From: a bacterium
GTDB taxonomy: Archaea > Nanoarchaeota > Nanoarchaeia > Woesearchaeales > UBA10216
Direction of reading: 5' to 3'
DNA: 64,000 bases
Assembly: GCA_024206195.1 (NCBI GenBank)
Contig: JAAGZO010000966.1
Coordinates: forward strand, 236,647-300,646
The notes below the pieces were generated by a model. The model was not told the origin of the DNA, made no database searches, and was given only the letters and a program-made list of their open reading frames with translations. Positions 6,589 to 15,929 of this stretch are shown here, one piece after another (within the stretch, counting starts at the first letter, position 1; every line of letters starts with the position of its first letter). The position numbers were made by a program, and so were the translations under genes.

Positions 6589-8490
6589 ATGAGTCGAAAA
6601 TATAAAAAGAAGAGTAAAGGATGTTTCGACGACACTTATGAACTTATAAAATTGATTCGTTCCGAGGGCGAATCAAAAAAAGTTTTACCACCTTCGGAAA
6701 GAGATTACCGCATTGAACGGTCTGCTGAGGATCCACAATTTTTTTTCAAAACTTATCTATCTCATTGGTTTGTTAGCGAGCCGGCACCATTTCATTACCA
6801 AATACCCGATTTATTCAAAATAAAGAATAGACCTATCATTATTGTAGCCCCCAGAGGCGGAGCAAAGAGTACATTTCTAAGGGCAGAAACTATAAGACTT
6901 ATACTTACTGGTAAGCAGCCATTTATGGTTCGTGTTGAGGAAAATGAGCGAATGGCTAGTAAGGTTATATTCAATATCAGAAGAGAGGTAGAGGATAATC
7001 CGCTTATACGCGCAGATTTTGGCAATGTGCAAGGGCAACCGTGGCAAGCGTCAGAATTAATGTTTAGAAATGGCTGTTTATTGTGGGGACGTGGTAGAAG
7101 GCAGCCCATTAGAGGTACTATTAGTGGTCACAATAGGCCTACTGGAATTATATATAATGATATTGAATCCCCAGACCAGGTTAATAACAAAGAGCAGACA
7201 GAGATGATATACGATGCTCTATTTAAGGTTGCACTTCCTGCTTTAGCGCCTCCTATAGCTGGTGGCGGATTTTTGGCGGTAGTTGGCACTATACTTGGTA
7301 AGGAATCTATGCTCGCTAAGCTTATAGACAACGAGGTTTCTACTACTATAAAATATCCAGCTTTGACCCCCAGAAAGAGTGGGGATGATGGTGTAATATC
7401 ATTATTGCTTGGAAAGGTATCTAGGGACGTTGGCAGGATCATGGACCATATAGATTCTATACCACCTAGTGAAGATGAGTACGATCCAGTATATATGGAA
7501 AGGAGGGCATCTTTTTTTAGAAAAAGAAGCAATTATGTAAATCTTATATCTAAACTAGAATCTTACTGGCCTGCGAGATTTCCTATAGAAGAGCTGCTAA
7601 TCTACGCAGCCACGATGGGAACCGTTGCTTTTTTACAGGAGTATCAGCATATACCAACAGATTCTCTTGATGGTGTGTTCAAAAGAGAGTGGTTTGAACG
7701 GGCCTACTATAAACCAGAGGACATTGGTAATGCGGGTCTGATTAGAGCTACCTTTCTTGACCCTTCTTATAAGGATCATACAGGTGCAGATTATAAGGCT
7801 TTCGTTACAGGCATATACGACCCGTCTTGCAACACAGGTTATGTTGTACACGCACTCGTTAGGAATGGTACTTTGGATGAAATGATTCAGTGGGCATTTG
7901 AGATATCTGGTGATTTTCTCACTGGGAACGTCAGAGTTGGAAATCGGACTATTCCAGAGTCTGCTTTTAGAGATTCTATATTTGCTTATGAGAGTAATGG
8001 TGCCCAGGAGTGGCTTGAGCCAATGTTCGAAGAAAATTCTAAAAGGTTTGGTTTTAGGTTACCAAAGATAACCGGGGTTTTACATAAAGGAAATAAAAAC
8101 GCTAGGATATTAAAGCTGTCGTACCCAGTAGAACGTGGGCAGTTGCGTATGGACCCTGGTAGTAGCGATCAGGCTATTGTTATAGATGAGTGCTGTTTTC
8201 TAACTAATAAGGGGTATCATGATGATGGCGCTGATGCTATGGAGGGGTGGTGGTCAGTTGTTGAAAAATCCAGGATAACCTTATCTATTAGTAGCAGAGA
8301 TAGTATGCCTATGAGACGGATTGGAGATAGAGGAAGAGTAGCTGACAATGGTTATAACTATGGTAAAGGGATTGACGAGACCATAGAGGGTGCTTTGAGA
8401 AAACAAATAGCAAGCGGTAAGAAACGTAGGTATAGAAGTATAACAGGAATAAGCAAGCCAGCAGCGGGGTTAAGATACTTTGGACGGTAG
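6589..8490 (+). CDS. terL: Terminase large subunit (DNA packaging ATPase/nuclease)
   Basis: A 633-residue packaging motor that drives DNA into the prohead through the portal and cuts the concatemer. The ATPase domain has Walker A APRGGAKST (residues 87-95) and a Walker-B-like IIYNDIE (187-193). The nuclease domain (RNase H fold) has acidic residues in TFLDPSYKDHTGADY (D391), FAYESNG (E468) and YHDDGADAMEGWW (D545/D546/D549). Length is normal for the family. The SD is GGTAGGTAA. The gene ends 10 bases before the portal ATG, as is usual for a packaging cassette. Confidence 0.95.
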   Translation: MSRKYKKKSKGCFDDTYELIKLIRSEGESKKVLPPSERDYRIERSAEDPQFFFKTYLSHWFVSEPAPFHYQIPDLFKIKNRPIIIVAPRGGAKSTFLRAETIRLILTGKQPFMVRVEENERMASKVIFNIRREVEDNPLIRADFGNVQGQPWQASELMFRNGCLLWGRGRRQPIRGTISGHNRPTGIIYNDIESPDQVNNKEQTEMIYDALFKVALPALAPPIAGGGFLAVVGTILGKESMLAKLIDNEVSTTIKYPALTPRKSGDDGVISLLLGKVSRDVGRIMDHIDSIPPSEDEYDPVYMERRASFFRKRSNYVNLISKLESYWPARFPIEELLIYAATMGTVAFLQEYQHIPTDSLDGVFKREWFERAYYKPEDIGNAGLIRATFLDPSYKDHTGADYKAFVTGIYDPSCNTGYVVHALVRNGTLDEMIQWAFEISGDFLTGNVRVGNRTIPESAFRDSIFAYESNGAQEWLEPMFEENSKRFGFRLPKITGVLHKGNKNARILKLSYPVERGQLRMDPGSSDQAIVIDECCFLTNKGYHDDGADAMEGWWSVVEKSRITLSISSRDSMPMRRIGDRGRVADNGYNYGKGIDETIEGALRKQIASGKKRRYRSITGISKPAAGLRYFGR

Positions 8491-8500
8491 TAAGCAAAAT

Positions 8501-10153
8501 ATGAAATCGAGTAATGTAAGATTCCGAAAAGATCAGCTTAGTAGTATAGACTTAGCTGTTGAAAATACCAATTTACCGAACAGATCCGAGTTCGTTAGAG
8601 AGTCTGTTGACCATTATATTAAATATTTAAATGGAGAGAGTAGAAGTATTCCTATTGGTGGAAGCAACTATAAAGGCTACAATAAAACTTATAGAAGATT
8701 AACTGAATCAGTTGTTAACTTTGTTAAGAGTTCCGGCAGTCCGTTTGACCCTATAGCTTTTAATTATGCTGGAGCGATACATCATTTGGAACAAGATAAG
8801 ATGATTTCTCTTGTAACTCAACTGTATTCGCAGAACCCACTTGCTCATAGGATAATTGAGATACTTGCTGATTTTTGTGTTGGATCTAACATTATATACA
8901 GAACTGCTGATAAGGACTTGAATAAGGTTTTTGACGAGTTTTGGAATCATCCTAGAAACAACTTTAGCCGAACACAGGTAAGGCGTGTTACAGAACTCTT
9001 TTTATACGGGGAGCAGTGCTATCCAGTGTTTGTTCACCCCACTACCGGTCTTGTCCAACTTGGCGCTATACATCCAGCATTTATAAAACAAACTATCTTA
9101 GATCCAGATGATTATACTTTTGTTATAGGTGTGAAAGTGCAGACTAGCGGCACAAAAACAAAAACTTATCGAACTATATATCCAACGGATCCGGAAACGT
9201 TTTTGAATGAAACCGCGTTATCTATGCGAGAGAAGATGGATGGAGACTGCTTTTACTTTGCAGTTAACTTTCTTACGTTACCTATGCCTGTAAGTGGGAC
9301 TGGCTACGAGTCTGTGCAGAACAGAGGTAAAAGTGATCTTTTGCACTTAATAGATAGGTTGGGTATGTTGGATGATTTAAATTATTTACATCTTGATCGC
9401 AGCCAGCTGCTTTTAAGCGTACTTTGGGATATAACAGTACAAGGGGGTAATGATGACGATATAGAAAAGGCCCTTCAAAAATACCAAGTACCAGATGGAC
9501 CGTGTGTAAGAGCACATAATGAACGTATGGAAGTGGATATGAAAACTCCAACTCTTGGGTCTGCAGAGATTGTCTCTGAAATTAAAATGATGCAGGATGA
9601 TATTCTTGGTGGTGCGTCTTTACCTACCCATTACTATGGCGGTAGTGGAGATGTTAACAGAGCCGCATCGACTGCTATGGAATTGCCGACGCTTAAGAGG
9701 TTTGAGGCAAGACAGCAAGAGGTTGCAGAAGTATTCCGATCGGTTTTGGAATATCAAAAAAGAATGGCTGTTAATGCTGGGAGAGTAGATAAAGATGCGC
9801 TTTTTGATATAGTTACTCCGGCCATAACCAAAAAGGATTTGTCGTACATTAGTACGACGTTGAGCCAGGTTGTCAAGGCTCTAGAGTCTGCCGTAGCTGC
9901 TAATTGGATAACAGCAAGAAAAGCGGGAGAAGTTTTTAGAACTATAGCAGAGGGTTTTGGAGTAGAGCTGCAAGAGCCCGAAAACTTCGATGAGCTTGAG
10001 AGGCAGGCAGAGATGCAGGCTGAGATTTTTGCCAAGCAGTTAGAACAACAGCCTGAAAGTGCAAAGGAAGAAGATAAAACTGACGAAGAGCGTCAAAATG
10101 AAGAATCTTCCAGGGAAGTAGATGGCAAGGAGGATGTTCCTGCCAAAAAATAA
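8501..10153 (+). CDS. Portal protein with N-terminal ribbon-helix-helix domain
   Basis: A 550-residue protein. From about residue 60 the sequence is a portal: MISLVTQLYSQNPLAHRIIEIL, FCVGSNI, a FLYGEQCYPVF segment, SDLLHLIDRL, and helical crown sequence with GGASLPTHYYGGSGDVNRAA. The portal dodecamer is the DNA gate of the capsid and docks TerL. Residues 4-44 (NVRFRKDQLSSIDLAVENT then NRSEFVRESVDHYIKYL) are a textbook ribbon-helix-helix motif, including the conserved RSEFVRE of the second helix, unusual in a portal. The last 60 residues are acidic and disordered. ATG 8501 was chosen. An upstream in-frame TTG at 8480 would overlap terL and has no SD. The SD of the ATG itself is weak, so coupling to terL is likely. 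Confidence 0.9.
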   Translation: MKSSNVRFRKDQLSSIDLAVENTNLPNRSEFVRESVDHYIKYLNGESRSIPIGGSNYKGYNKTYRRLTESVVNFVKSSGSPFDPIAFNYAGAIHHLEQDKMISLVTQLYSQNPLAHRIIEILADFCVGSNIIYRTADKDLNKVFDEFWNHPRNNFSRTQVRRVTELFLYGEQCYPVFVHPTTGLVQLGAIHPAFIKQTILDPDDYTFVIGVKVQTSGTKTKTYRTIYPTDPETFLNETALSMREKMDGDCFYFAVNFLTLPMPVSGTGYESVQNRGKSDLLHLIDRLGMLDDLNYLHLDRSQLLLSVLWDITVQGGNDDDIEKALQKYQVPDGPCVRAHNERMEVDMKTPTLGSAEIVSEIKMMQDDILGGASLPTHYYGGSGDVNRAASTAMELPTLKRFEARQQEVAEVFRSVLEYQKRMAVNAGRVDKDALFDIVTPAITKKDLSYISTTLSQVVKALESAVAANWITARKAGEVFRTIAEGFGVELQEPENFDELERQAEMQAEIFAKQLEQQPESAKEEDKTDEERQNEESSREVDGKEDVPAKK

Positions 10154-10242
10154 GTAGGAACAAACACTACTTGTTATAAAATCTGTTTAGTAGTTATATC
10201 GTGAGCCTTGCGGCCCGAGTAGGCCACTAAGTTAACGGCTTT

Positions 10243-10265
10243 AGCTACTGTATTGATAAGTAGCT
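10243..10265 (+). other. Hairpin in the 131-base leader of the capsid gene
   Basis: AGCTACT (10243-10249) pairs with AGTAGCT (10259-10265) around a nine-base loop, ending about ten bases before the SD (GAGGTAAGT) of the capsid polyprotein gene. It may stabilise the mRNA or tune translation of this most abundant virion protein. No convincing promoter was seen in 10154-10284. Confidence 0.4.
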
Positions 10266-10284
10266 CGTATATAGCGAGGTAAGT

Positions 10285-13233
10285 ATGGAAAAAGATAAGC
10301 AAGGCATAAGTATATCGATTGGTAGTGCCATAGAATTAAAAGAATCTGGTAAAAGGGGTACTTTGTGGAATGCCTATATTATAGGCGAGGGTTTAGGCCT
10401 CAACTCACAGAAAGGAAAGGATGGTAAATTCTACAGAGAAAATTTTACAAAGGAGAGTATTGAGGCTTTAACTCCTCTTTTAGAAGGTGTACGTGTCAAA
10501 GCATATGAGTTTTTGAATGGCAAGCACGATCATCTTCCGCAAGACATTGAAACGGTGTATAAGGGTAAGGTTGTTAACACCAATGTAGGTATTTTGGAAG
10601 ACCCAGCTTGCGAGATAATAGATGGTAAGGCACATGCTAAAGCAAAACTGCGGTTATCTGACAATGCTGACTGGTTGAGGTCTTTACTTGTATGGGCCCA
10701 TGATAACGGACACCCGGATTATTTGGGACTTTCTATAAATAGTCAAGGTAGTGCTCGTGCGAGGATTACAGAAAGTGGGGATCGGTTTATGGATATTGTT
10801 TCTATAGATGAGCCGAACAGTGTTGATGTTGTAGATAAACCAGCAGCAAGAGGAAGGGTAGAGACACAGTTTTACGAGATATTGCAGAGTGAGCAGCATA
10901 ACTCAGGTGATACTACCAGTAATTCTGTAAATGTAGATGTTGCTATCTCGGATAATTCGGACGATGTGGTAGTTTCCGATGTTGGAAGTGATAAAGAATC
11001 CGACAAGGAAATCACATCTATCGAGATAAGTGCTAGCAATTCCACGTCAGAGAAAACTGCCGAGGAAAAACATGTAGAAGAACGTACATCTAACGATGCA
11101 TTTCTGGACCTGCATGTTTCCCAACCGATGAGAACTTTTCTAGATGGAGAGGGAATACTTTATCGAGAAGGAACAGCAAGATCCATTTTGGAATCAATAG
11201 ATAAAGAGGGTCTATCATATAGTAATAAAGCTGTCATAGAGCTGTTGTCGAAATACGTCGAGAAATCTAAAGTGAATTCGGCTGTCAGTTTGCTTAAAGA
11301 GGCTGCTGAGACTCAAAGTGATAGGTCCCTGGAAAAAACCGACGGTGTTGTTGAGTCAACAATTACCGTTGAACCCAATGAAGTTAAGGATCCTGCAGCT
11401 TGTGAAGCTGATCCGGAGCCTTTAGAGGGATGCAATATGGAAAAGTTAATTAAAGATGAAAACAAAGGACAGGAGACAGTCAACAGCGATGCTTCTGGTA
11501 ATGGTGCTGTAGAAGGTTCTACTGTGGTAGAATCTGAAGGTTCTGCGGATGCTGTATCTACTGTTGAAGTAGATGTGGTTGAAAGCGGATCCTCGACGAG
11601 TCCGGATTCCGTTAAAGGCACGGGTGTAGATGCTGTTGCTAGTGTTGCTACTGAAATCACTAAGCTAACTCAAGCAATGCAGGGGTTTATGTCTGGCCAG
11701 GAGTCTCGTATGTCTGAGATCGAGCAAAGAGTCCTTAAAATTTCGGAGAGCGCAACTAAAGTTGATTCTTTAGAAACAAGAGAGGGTGAGATGCTCAAAA
11801 TCTGGAGCGAAATTAGGAAACAGAACGAACTCGAGAAGATAGAAAGGATCCTTGAGTCAAGCGGTTTGTATCCGGAAACTATTGACAAGATAAAAGCTGG
11901 ACTCAAAGGTAGAATTCCTGAGACAACAGAGCTTGAGGAAATAATTAGCCGAGAAAAGGAAATGTTTACTAAGCTTCGCCAGAGTTCTAGTTCGCTAGAC
12001 GGAAACGTCTCTGGTCTTGGTTATGTTGGATATGATATTGTTAGAGTTGGCGACAACGCTAGCGATAAAATCCAAGTGGCTATGAATAAGCTTTTTGATT
12101 GTAAAATTACAGAGAGCGATGACAGTAACCTTTACGGAGATTCGAGTATCACATTTGGTGGTCTGCGAGATGCTTACACGAAGGTGACTGGAGATGTGGG
12201 TGTTACTGGTTATATGAACAAAAGGTTTATTCGTGAGGGAATTATTGGGCACGATACTTTTGCTGAAACACTGAGTAACACGATGAACAGGTATCTGGTA
12301 GAGTGGTATCGTTCGTTTGATCACGCATGGCGTGATATTGTACGTTATCGCAGAGGCGGGCTTACTGACTACCGTCCATACCTGATGAACGCATTAGGCG
12401 GGTTTGGTAACCTGCCAATCTTCAAGGATAACGCAGCAGCGCCGTCTGCTGATGGTTATGCAGATGCTGCACAACCTGTCGAGAGACAGGGCTCGTACCA
12501 GGCCGAAATCCGGGCGAAGATGGTAACTGTAACTGAAAAGATGATCAAAAACGATGATCTTAACGTTGTGACCCGTATGTTAGAAGAGTTGGCTTTTGCT
12601 GCTGAGGAAACTCTTATGGAGTTTGTATTCAGTATCTTAGTTGGTGCTTCAGCTAATTTGATAGCTAACGGTACAACTGTTGGAGCTGTAAATACAGATA
12701 GTATTTATGGCGGTAGTAATGCTCGTGCATTATTTGCTGCAGGCAACAGTGGTACGGCTGCTCTTGACTACGATTCTCTTAAAGCGGCTATCATGAATAT
12801 CCGCATGGCCAAAAAGATTGGAAACAGTAAACCTCTTCGGTTACATGGAACGAAGTACTTGGTAGTTCCTGAGGAACTTCGTTACAAGGCTATGGAACTA
12901 CATCCAGACTTTACTCCGCAGGCTCCTACAGAATCAGGAGACCAGAAGAATGAAGCTAACGTATTACCAGATTACAAGATCATATCTGTAGATAAAATCT
13001 ATCTTGGGAATGATGCTAATAACTGGTATTTGGTTGAGGAACCTAACAGGTTCCACGGGATTGAAATTGGGTTTATCGATAACGAAGAGAATCCAAGGAT
13101 CATTCTCCAATCGGATCCTACTGTAGGACGTACGTTTACTCATGGTGGATTTAGGTTTAACATTTCCCATCGGTACGGTGGTGGAATTGCTGGACACGAA
13201 GGGCTATATGCTTCTATCGTAGTGAATCCTTAA
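10285..13233 (+). CDS. Fused prohead protease, scaffold and HK97-fold major capsid protein
   Basis: A 982-residue polyprotein. Residues 1-195 are a prohead maturation protease: His in GKHDHLPQD (H81/H83), the serine of LGLSINSQG (S150), and the family signature SVDVVDKPAARG. Residues 200-520 are acidic, Ser/Val/Glu-rich and low-complexity, fitting an internal scaffold. Residues 520-570 (KIERILESSGLYPETI...) are helical. Residues 580-982 are the capsid protein: TFGGLRDAYTKVTGD, HAWRDIVRYRR, the RMLEELAFAAEETL helix, LHGTKYLVVPEEL, and the C-terminal FNISHRYGGGIAGHEG. Protease and scaffold are usually separate genes; here autoproteolysis should free the shell subunit. The SD is GAGGTAAGT. A strong hairpin follows. 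Confidence 0.93.
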   Translation: MEKDKQGISISIGSAIELKESGKRGTLWNAYIIGEGLGLNSQKGKDGKFYRENFTKESIEALTPLLEGVRVKAYEFLNGKHDHLPQDIETVYKGKVVNTNVGILEDPACEIIDGKAHAKAKLRLSDNADWLRSLLVWAHDNGHPDYLGLSINSQGSARARITESGDRFMDIVSIDEPNSVDVVDKPAARGRVETQFYEILQSEQHNSGDTTSNSVNVDVAISDNSDDVVVSDVGSDKESDKEITSIEISASNSTSEKTAEEKHVEERTSNDAFLDLHVSQPMRTFLDGEGILYREGTARSILESIDKEGLSYSNKAVIELLSKYVEKSKVNSAVSLLKEAAETQSDRSLEKTDGVVESTITVEPNEVKDPAACEADPEPLEGCNMEKLIKDENKGQETVNSDASGNGAVEGSTVVESEGSADAVSTVEVDVVESGSSTSPDSVKGTGVDAVASVATEITKLTQAMQGFMSGQESRMSEIEQRVLKISESATKVDSLETREGEMLKIWSEIRKQNELEKIERILESSGLYPETIDKIKAGLKGRIPETTELEEIISREKEMFTKLRQSSSSLDGNVSGLGYVGYDIVRVGDNASDKIQVAMNKLFDCKITESDDSNLYGDSSITFGGLRDAYTKVTGDVGVTGYMNKRFIREGIIGHDTFAETLSNTMNRYLVEWYRSFDHAWRDIVRYRRGGLTDYRPYLMNALGGFGNLPIFKDNAAAPSADGYADAAQPVERQGSYQAEIRAKMVTVTEKMIKNDDLNVVTRMLEELAFAAEETLMEFVFSILVGASANLIANGTTVGAVNTDSIYGGSNARALFAAGNSGTAALDYDSLKAAIMNIRMAKKIGNSKPLRLHGTKYLVVPEELRYKAMELHPDFTPQAPTESGDQKNEANVLPDYKIISVDKIYLGNDANNWYLVEEPNRFHGIEIGFIDNEENPRIILQSDPTVGRTFTHGGFRFNISHRYGGGIAGHEGLYASIVVNP

Positions 13234-13255
13234 GTCGTAATGCAGAAAAGTTTGC

Positions 13256-13294
13256 GTATACCCCTCTATTAAGAGGGGTATACAACTATCTTTT
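13256..13294 (+). terminator. Strong hairpin after the capsid gene
   Basis: A perfect 11-bp stem (13256-13266 with 13273-13283, GC-rich core CCCCTC/GAGGGG, six-base loop) followed by AACTATCTTTT. The T-tract is short and offset, so it is likely a leaky terminator or a 3' stabilising stem, keeping capsid transcripts more abundant than downstream ones. Confidence 0.7.
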
Positions 13295-13345
13295 GAATTG
13301 TTGGTTTTGGTAATAAGTTTTAATGATATGTAGAGGTTAAAGATA

Positions 13346-13480
13346 ATGGGTAGATTGGAATTTAGGAACGATGTTCTAGAACGTTTGAACAGGATTGAAA
13401 GAATGTTAGAAGAGATTAAAAGTGCTTTAGCCTCAAGCTCTTCTACACCTAGAAAAACGGAATCAAAGAAGAAAAAGTAA
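13346..13480 (+). CDS. Small basic coiled-coil protein (44 residues)
   Basis: A short reading frame starting MGRLEFRNDVLERLNRIERM. It has a heptad-like helix (L/I at regular spacing, residues 10-30), a Ser-rich linker and a Lys-rich tail (ESKKKK). AGAGGTTAA lies about ten bases before ATG 13346. It sits between the capsid hairpin and the next head gene. The clean heptads and the SD make it probably real. Function is unknown; a small virion or assembly factor is possible. Confidence 0.55.
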   Translation: MGRLEFRNDVLERLNRIERMLEEIKSALASSSSTPRKTESKKKK

Positions 13481-13531
13481 TTATAGTGTTATTGGGGAAA
13501 GATACAGTCTTTCCCCTCTGCGAATACTGAT

Positions 13532-13879
13532 ATGGCAGCAGCCCGCGAAGATTTATTAATAGAGCAAGGAGCAACTTTTAGGAAGAGGTATGTCTGGTAC
13601 GATTCCCAAGACATGCCGATAGATCTCACAGGATATACAGCACGTATGCACATACGTGAGAAGATAGAGGATGATTTGATTTTAGAGGAACTGACTACGG
13701 AAAATGGTAGGATAGTTTTGAATGCGGATATAGGATCCGTTGATTTACAAATTAGTGCTACCGATACTTCAGCTATCGATTGGAAACGTGGTTATTACGA
13801 TATAGAAATAGAAAATGGTTCTATAGTTACAAGGTTAGTTCAAGGTCGTGTAGAGGTTAGTGAAGAAGTAACTAGGTAA
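13532..13879 (+). CDS. Conserved phage structural protein, beta-rich (115 residues)
   Basis: It begins MAAAREDLLIEQGATFRKRY, then has PIDLTGYTARMHIREK, TENGRIVLNADIGSVDLQISATDT, and ends GRVEVSEEVTR. I recognise this as a widespread phage protein with an immunoglobulin-like/baseplate-upper-like beta fold, found near capsid or tail genes. Its exact role is not established. Here it follows the capsid gene and is five bases before the next gene, so a head decoration or adaptor role is likely. The SD is unclear: no GAGG is visible before the ATG. Confidence 0.7.
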   Translation: MAAAREDLLIEQGATFRKRYVWYDSQDMPIDLTGYTARMHIREKIEDDLILEELTTENGRIVLNADIGSVDLQISATDTSAIDWKRGYYDIEIENGSIVTRLVQGRVEVSEEVTR

Positions 13880-13884
13880 CTATT

Positions 13885-14688
13885 ATGGGTGATAATGCTA
13901 CTTATGTCGTTTCCCAAAGTAACGACACTAAGATGGTATCAGAAGATAAAACTACTTATATAAAATCTTCTGTAGTGGAAGCATCTATAGTTTCTGAGCA
14001 CTCAACAACCCGTATAGAATCATCGACTTGTGTAGTAATACCGCCAGATGTAGTACCGACAGAGCGTGTAACTACATATGTAGAAGCTGCAGAGAATATA
14101 GCTGGTTATAGGGTAGTAACAACAGATCAGGACGGTCGTTTAATATACATGGATCCTACTAACTATATACATAGGCACCGTATATTAGGTGTTACTACGG
14201 ATTACATAGGTAGTGGTACCATAGGAAGTGTACTTGTTAGTGGAGAAATTTCAGATGCAGGTTGGAGTTGGGATGTGTTTAGGCCTATTTTTCTTGGCGG
14301 CCAAGGGACAATCATACAAATACCGCCAATTTCTGGTTTTGTAGTTGTTATTGCGTTTGCTATATCTCCAACAGTTATTTTTGTGAGGAACGGTGGATAT
14401 ACTTTATCACCTATAACTGCTACGGTTATGCTAGGTGAGGATGACATTTTAAACGGTTATATTGATTTACAATATCATCCGGTGTCTCCGTACGAAGATA
14501 ACGTTATGGTAGAAGTAGTTCCAGGAGTATTGCAAATATACTATAAGGATTATGCTGTTATTGAGGATAATGAAGGAATACGTAGAAGAATCACATGGAA
14601 TCCGAACTATATAGAAGTTTCAGAAGGTCTATACGGCTCGTTATCGGTTGGGGATTTAATAAGGACAACATATATGTGTATGTTTTAG
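13885..14688 (+). CDS. Probable head decoration or neck structural protein (267 residues)
   Basis: Not firmly recognised. The N-terminal 60 residues are Ser/Thr/Val-rich and look like an extended anchor with repeats (TTYIKSSVVEAS, TTRIESSTCVV). Residues 65-160 (AGYRVVTTDQDGRLIYMD...GTIGSVLVSGEI) resemble the small beta-barrel of phage decoration proteins. The C-terminal ITWNPNYIEVSEGLYG is also beta. There is no signal peptide or membrane helix. AGGTAAC lies seven bases before the ATG. It probably binds the capsid surface. Confidence 0.55.
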   Translation: MGDNATYVVSQSNDTKMVSEDKTTYIKSSVVEASIVSEHSTTRIESSTCVVIPPDVVPTERVTTYVEAAENIAGYRVVTTDQDGRLIYMDPTNYIHRHRILGVTTDYIGSGTIGSVLVSGEISDAGWSWDVFRPIFLGGQGTIIQIPPISGFVVVIAFAISPTVIFVRNGGYTLSPITATVMLGEDDILNGYIDLQYHPVSPYEDNVMVEVVPGVLQIYYKDYAVIEDNEGIRRRITWNPNYIEVSEGLYGSLSVGDLIRTTYMCMF

Positions 14689-14706
14689 TCACATAGAGGT
14701 AAAAAA

Positions 14707-15918
14707 ATGTCGAAATTGAAAGGCAAATGGATAGAGGATGCAACCGTAAGGGTTGTCAAATTTGATATAGAGTCATCTACTGCTAAACAGTTACTTAGCG
14801 TTAATGCTGCTAGTACAGCGGCTGAATTTACTAGCGTAGACCACACATATGTAAATGACTTTGATACGCAGGTTAGGCTGTCAAGACTTGATCAGATGAC
14901 TGCACCAACTACTAATGTTTCTATGGGAAGCATGAAGTTAGTTTCTGTAGCTAATGGAACAGATACTGGAGACGCTGTAAATAAGGGACAACTTGACACT
15001 GTAGCAGCTGCGCTAGGCACAACAGCCGAGTGGCAAAAGTCAGTTATGGACCGGTTAGCAGCGCCCCCTGGATCCCCAGTAGATGGAAGTAGGTATCTTA
15101 TTATTGCTACTGCAACAGGAGATTGGGCTGGTAAAGAAGATCAGATTGCTCAGTATGATCTTGGTACAACGTCATGGATTTACACTGTACCCGCTGTCGG
15201 AACTTTCACGTCTGCTGACGATGAAACTGATGGTATTTACTATTATGGAGGTTCCTGGACTAAGAAAACATTTGAGGCTACTACAGCATCTACAGGTTTG
15301 GTTAAATCTGGTAATGATATCAGACTTGCTGTTTCCTGTGCTGGAGATGGTTTATTATTTAATACTGGAGTTATAAGTATTGGATCTGGTAATGGTATTA
15401 CCGTTAATGCTTCTGATATTCAGATAGACGAAGCTGCTAATCTGACCATGACTGGTCAAGTGCAGTTAAATGATTTTAGAGTCAATGAAGCGGTTGCGGT
15501 TACAGCTACATCTACTGAGCTTAATATACTTGATGGAGCAACGATATCAACTTCCGAGTTAAATGTACTTGACGGAATTGCTGGTGTTTTAGATGAAGAT
15601 AACATGTCGAGTGATTCGGCTACCCATTTAGTAACACAGCAATCATCCAAAGCTTACACAGATGCAGCAATTAGTGGAGTATCAAGCCGGGAAGTTGAGA
15701 TAAGAACCCTTGGAGCAGGCGATATAACTGGTAAGGGTTTTTCTTTAACTGGAACTCCTGCAGTAGCCGCTGAAGTAACTATGTTCGTCGATGGAGCTCC
15801 TTATCAACAGTACGGGGTAGCTTTCGCAATTAGCGGGTCGAACGTGACATGGAATGGATATAATTTAGATAGTGTGCTTGAGATTGGGGACAACGTCACT
15901 GTCGTTTTTAGTACATAA
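14707..15918 (+). CDS. Fibre-like protein in the head cluster (DUF2793-type domain)
   Basis: A 403-residue protein. The N-terminus is MSKLKGKWIEDATV, nearly the same as that of the short fibre gene at 61771, suggesting a shared attachment peptide. Residues 65-100 (MGSMKLVSVANGTDTGDAVNKGQL) are a classic tail-fibre shaft repeat. Residues 110-187 (LAAPPGSPVDGSRYLI...TGDWAGKEDQIAQYD...GGSWTKK) match the DUF2793 pattern found in phage fibres. TSTELNILDGA and STSELNVLDGI are further fibre repeats. Position among head genes suggests a capsid-attached or neck fibre. The SD is AGAGGTAAAA. Probably trimeric. Confidence 0.75.
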   Translation: MSKLKGKWIEDATVRVVKFDIESSTAKQLLSVNAASTAAEFTSVDHTYVNDFDTQVRLSRLDQMTAPTTNVSMGSMKLVSVANGTDTGDAVNKGQLDTVAAALGTTAEWQKSVMDRLAAPPGSPVDGSRYLIIATATGDWAGKEDQIAQYDLGTTSWIYTVPAVGTFTSADDETDGIYYYGGSWTKKTFEATTASTGLVKSGNDIRLAVSCAGDGLLFNTGVISIGSGNGITVNASDIQIDEAANLTMTGQVQLNDFRVNEAVAVTATSTELNILDGATISTSELNVLDGIAGVLDEDNMSSDSATHLVTQQSSKAYTDAAISGVSSREVEIRTLGAGDITGKGFSLTGTPAVAAEVTMFVDGAPYQQYGVAFAISGSNVTWNGYNLDSVLEIGDNVTVVFST

Positions 15919-15929
15919 TAATAAAACCT

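Noticed and set aside
8480..8500. Earlier TTG start for the portal gene
   Set aside because: It overlaps terL, has no SD and adds residues outside the RHH fold; ATG 8501 fits better.
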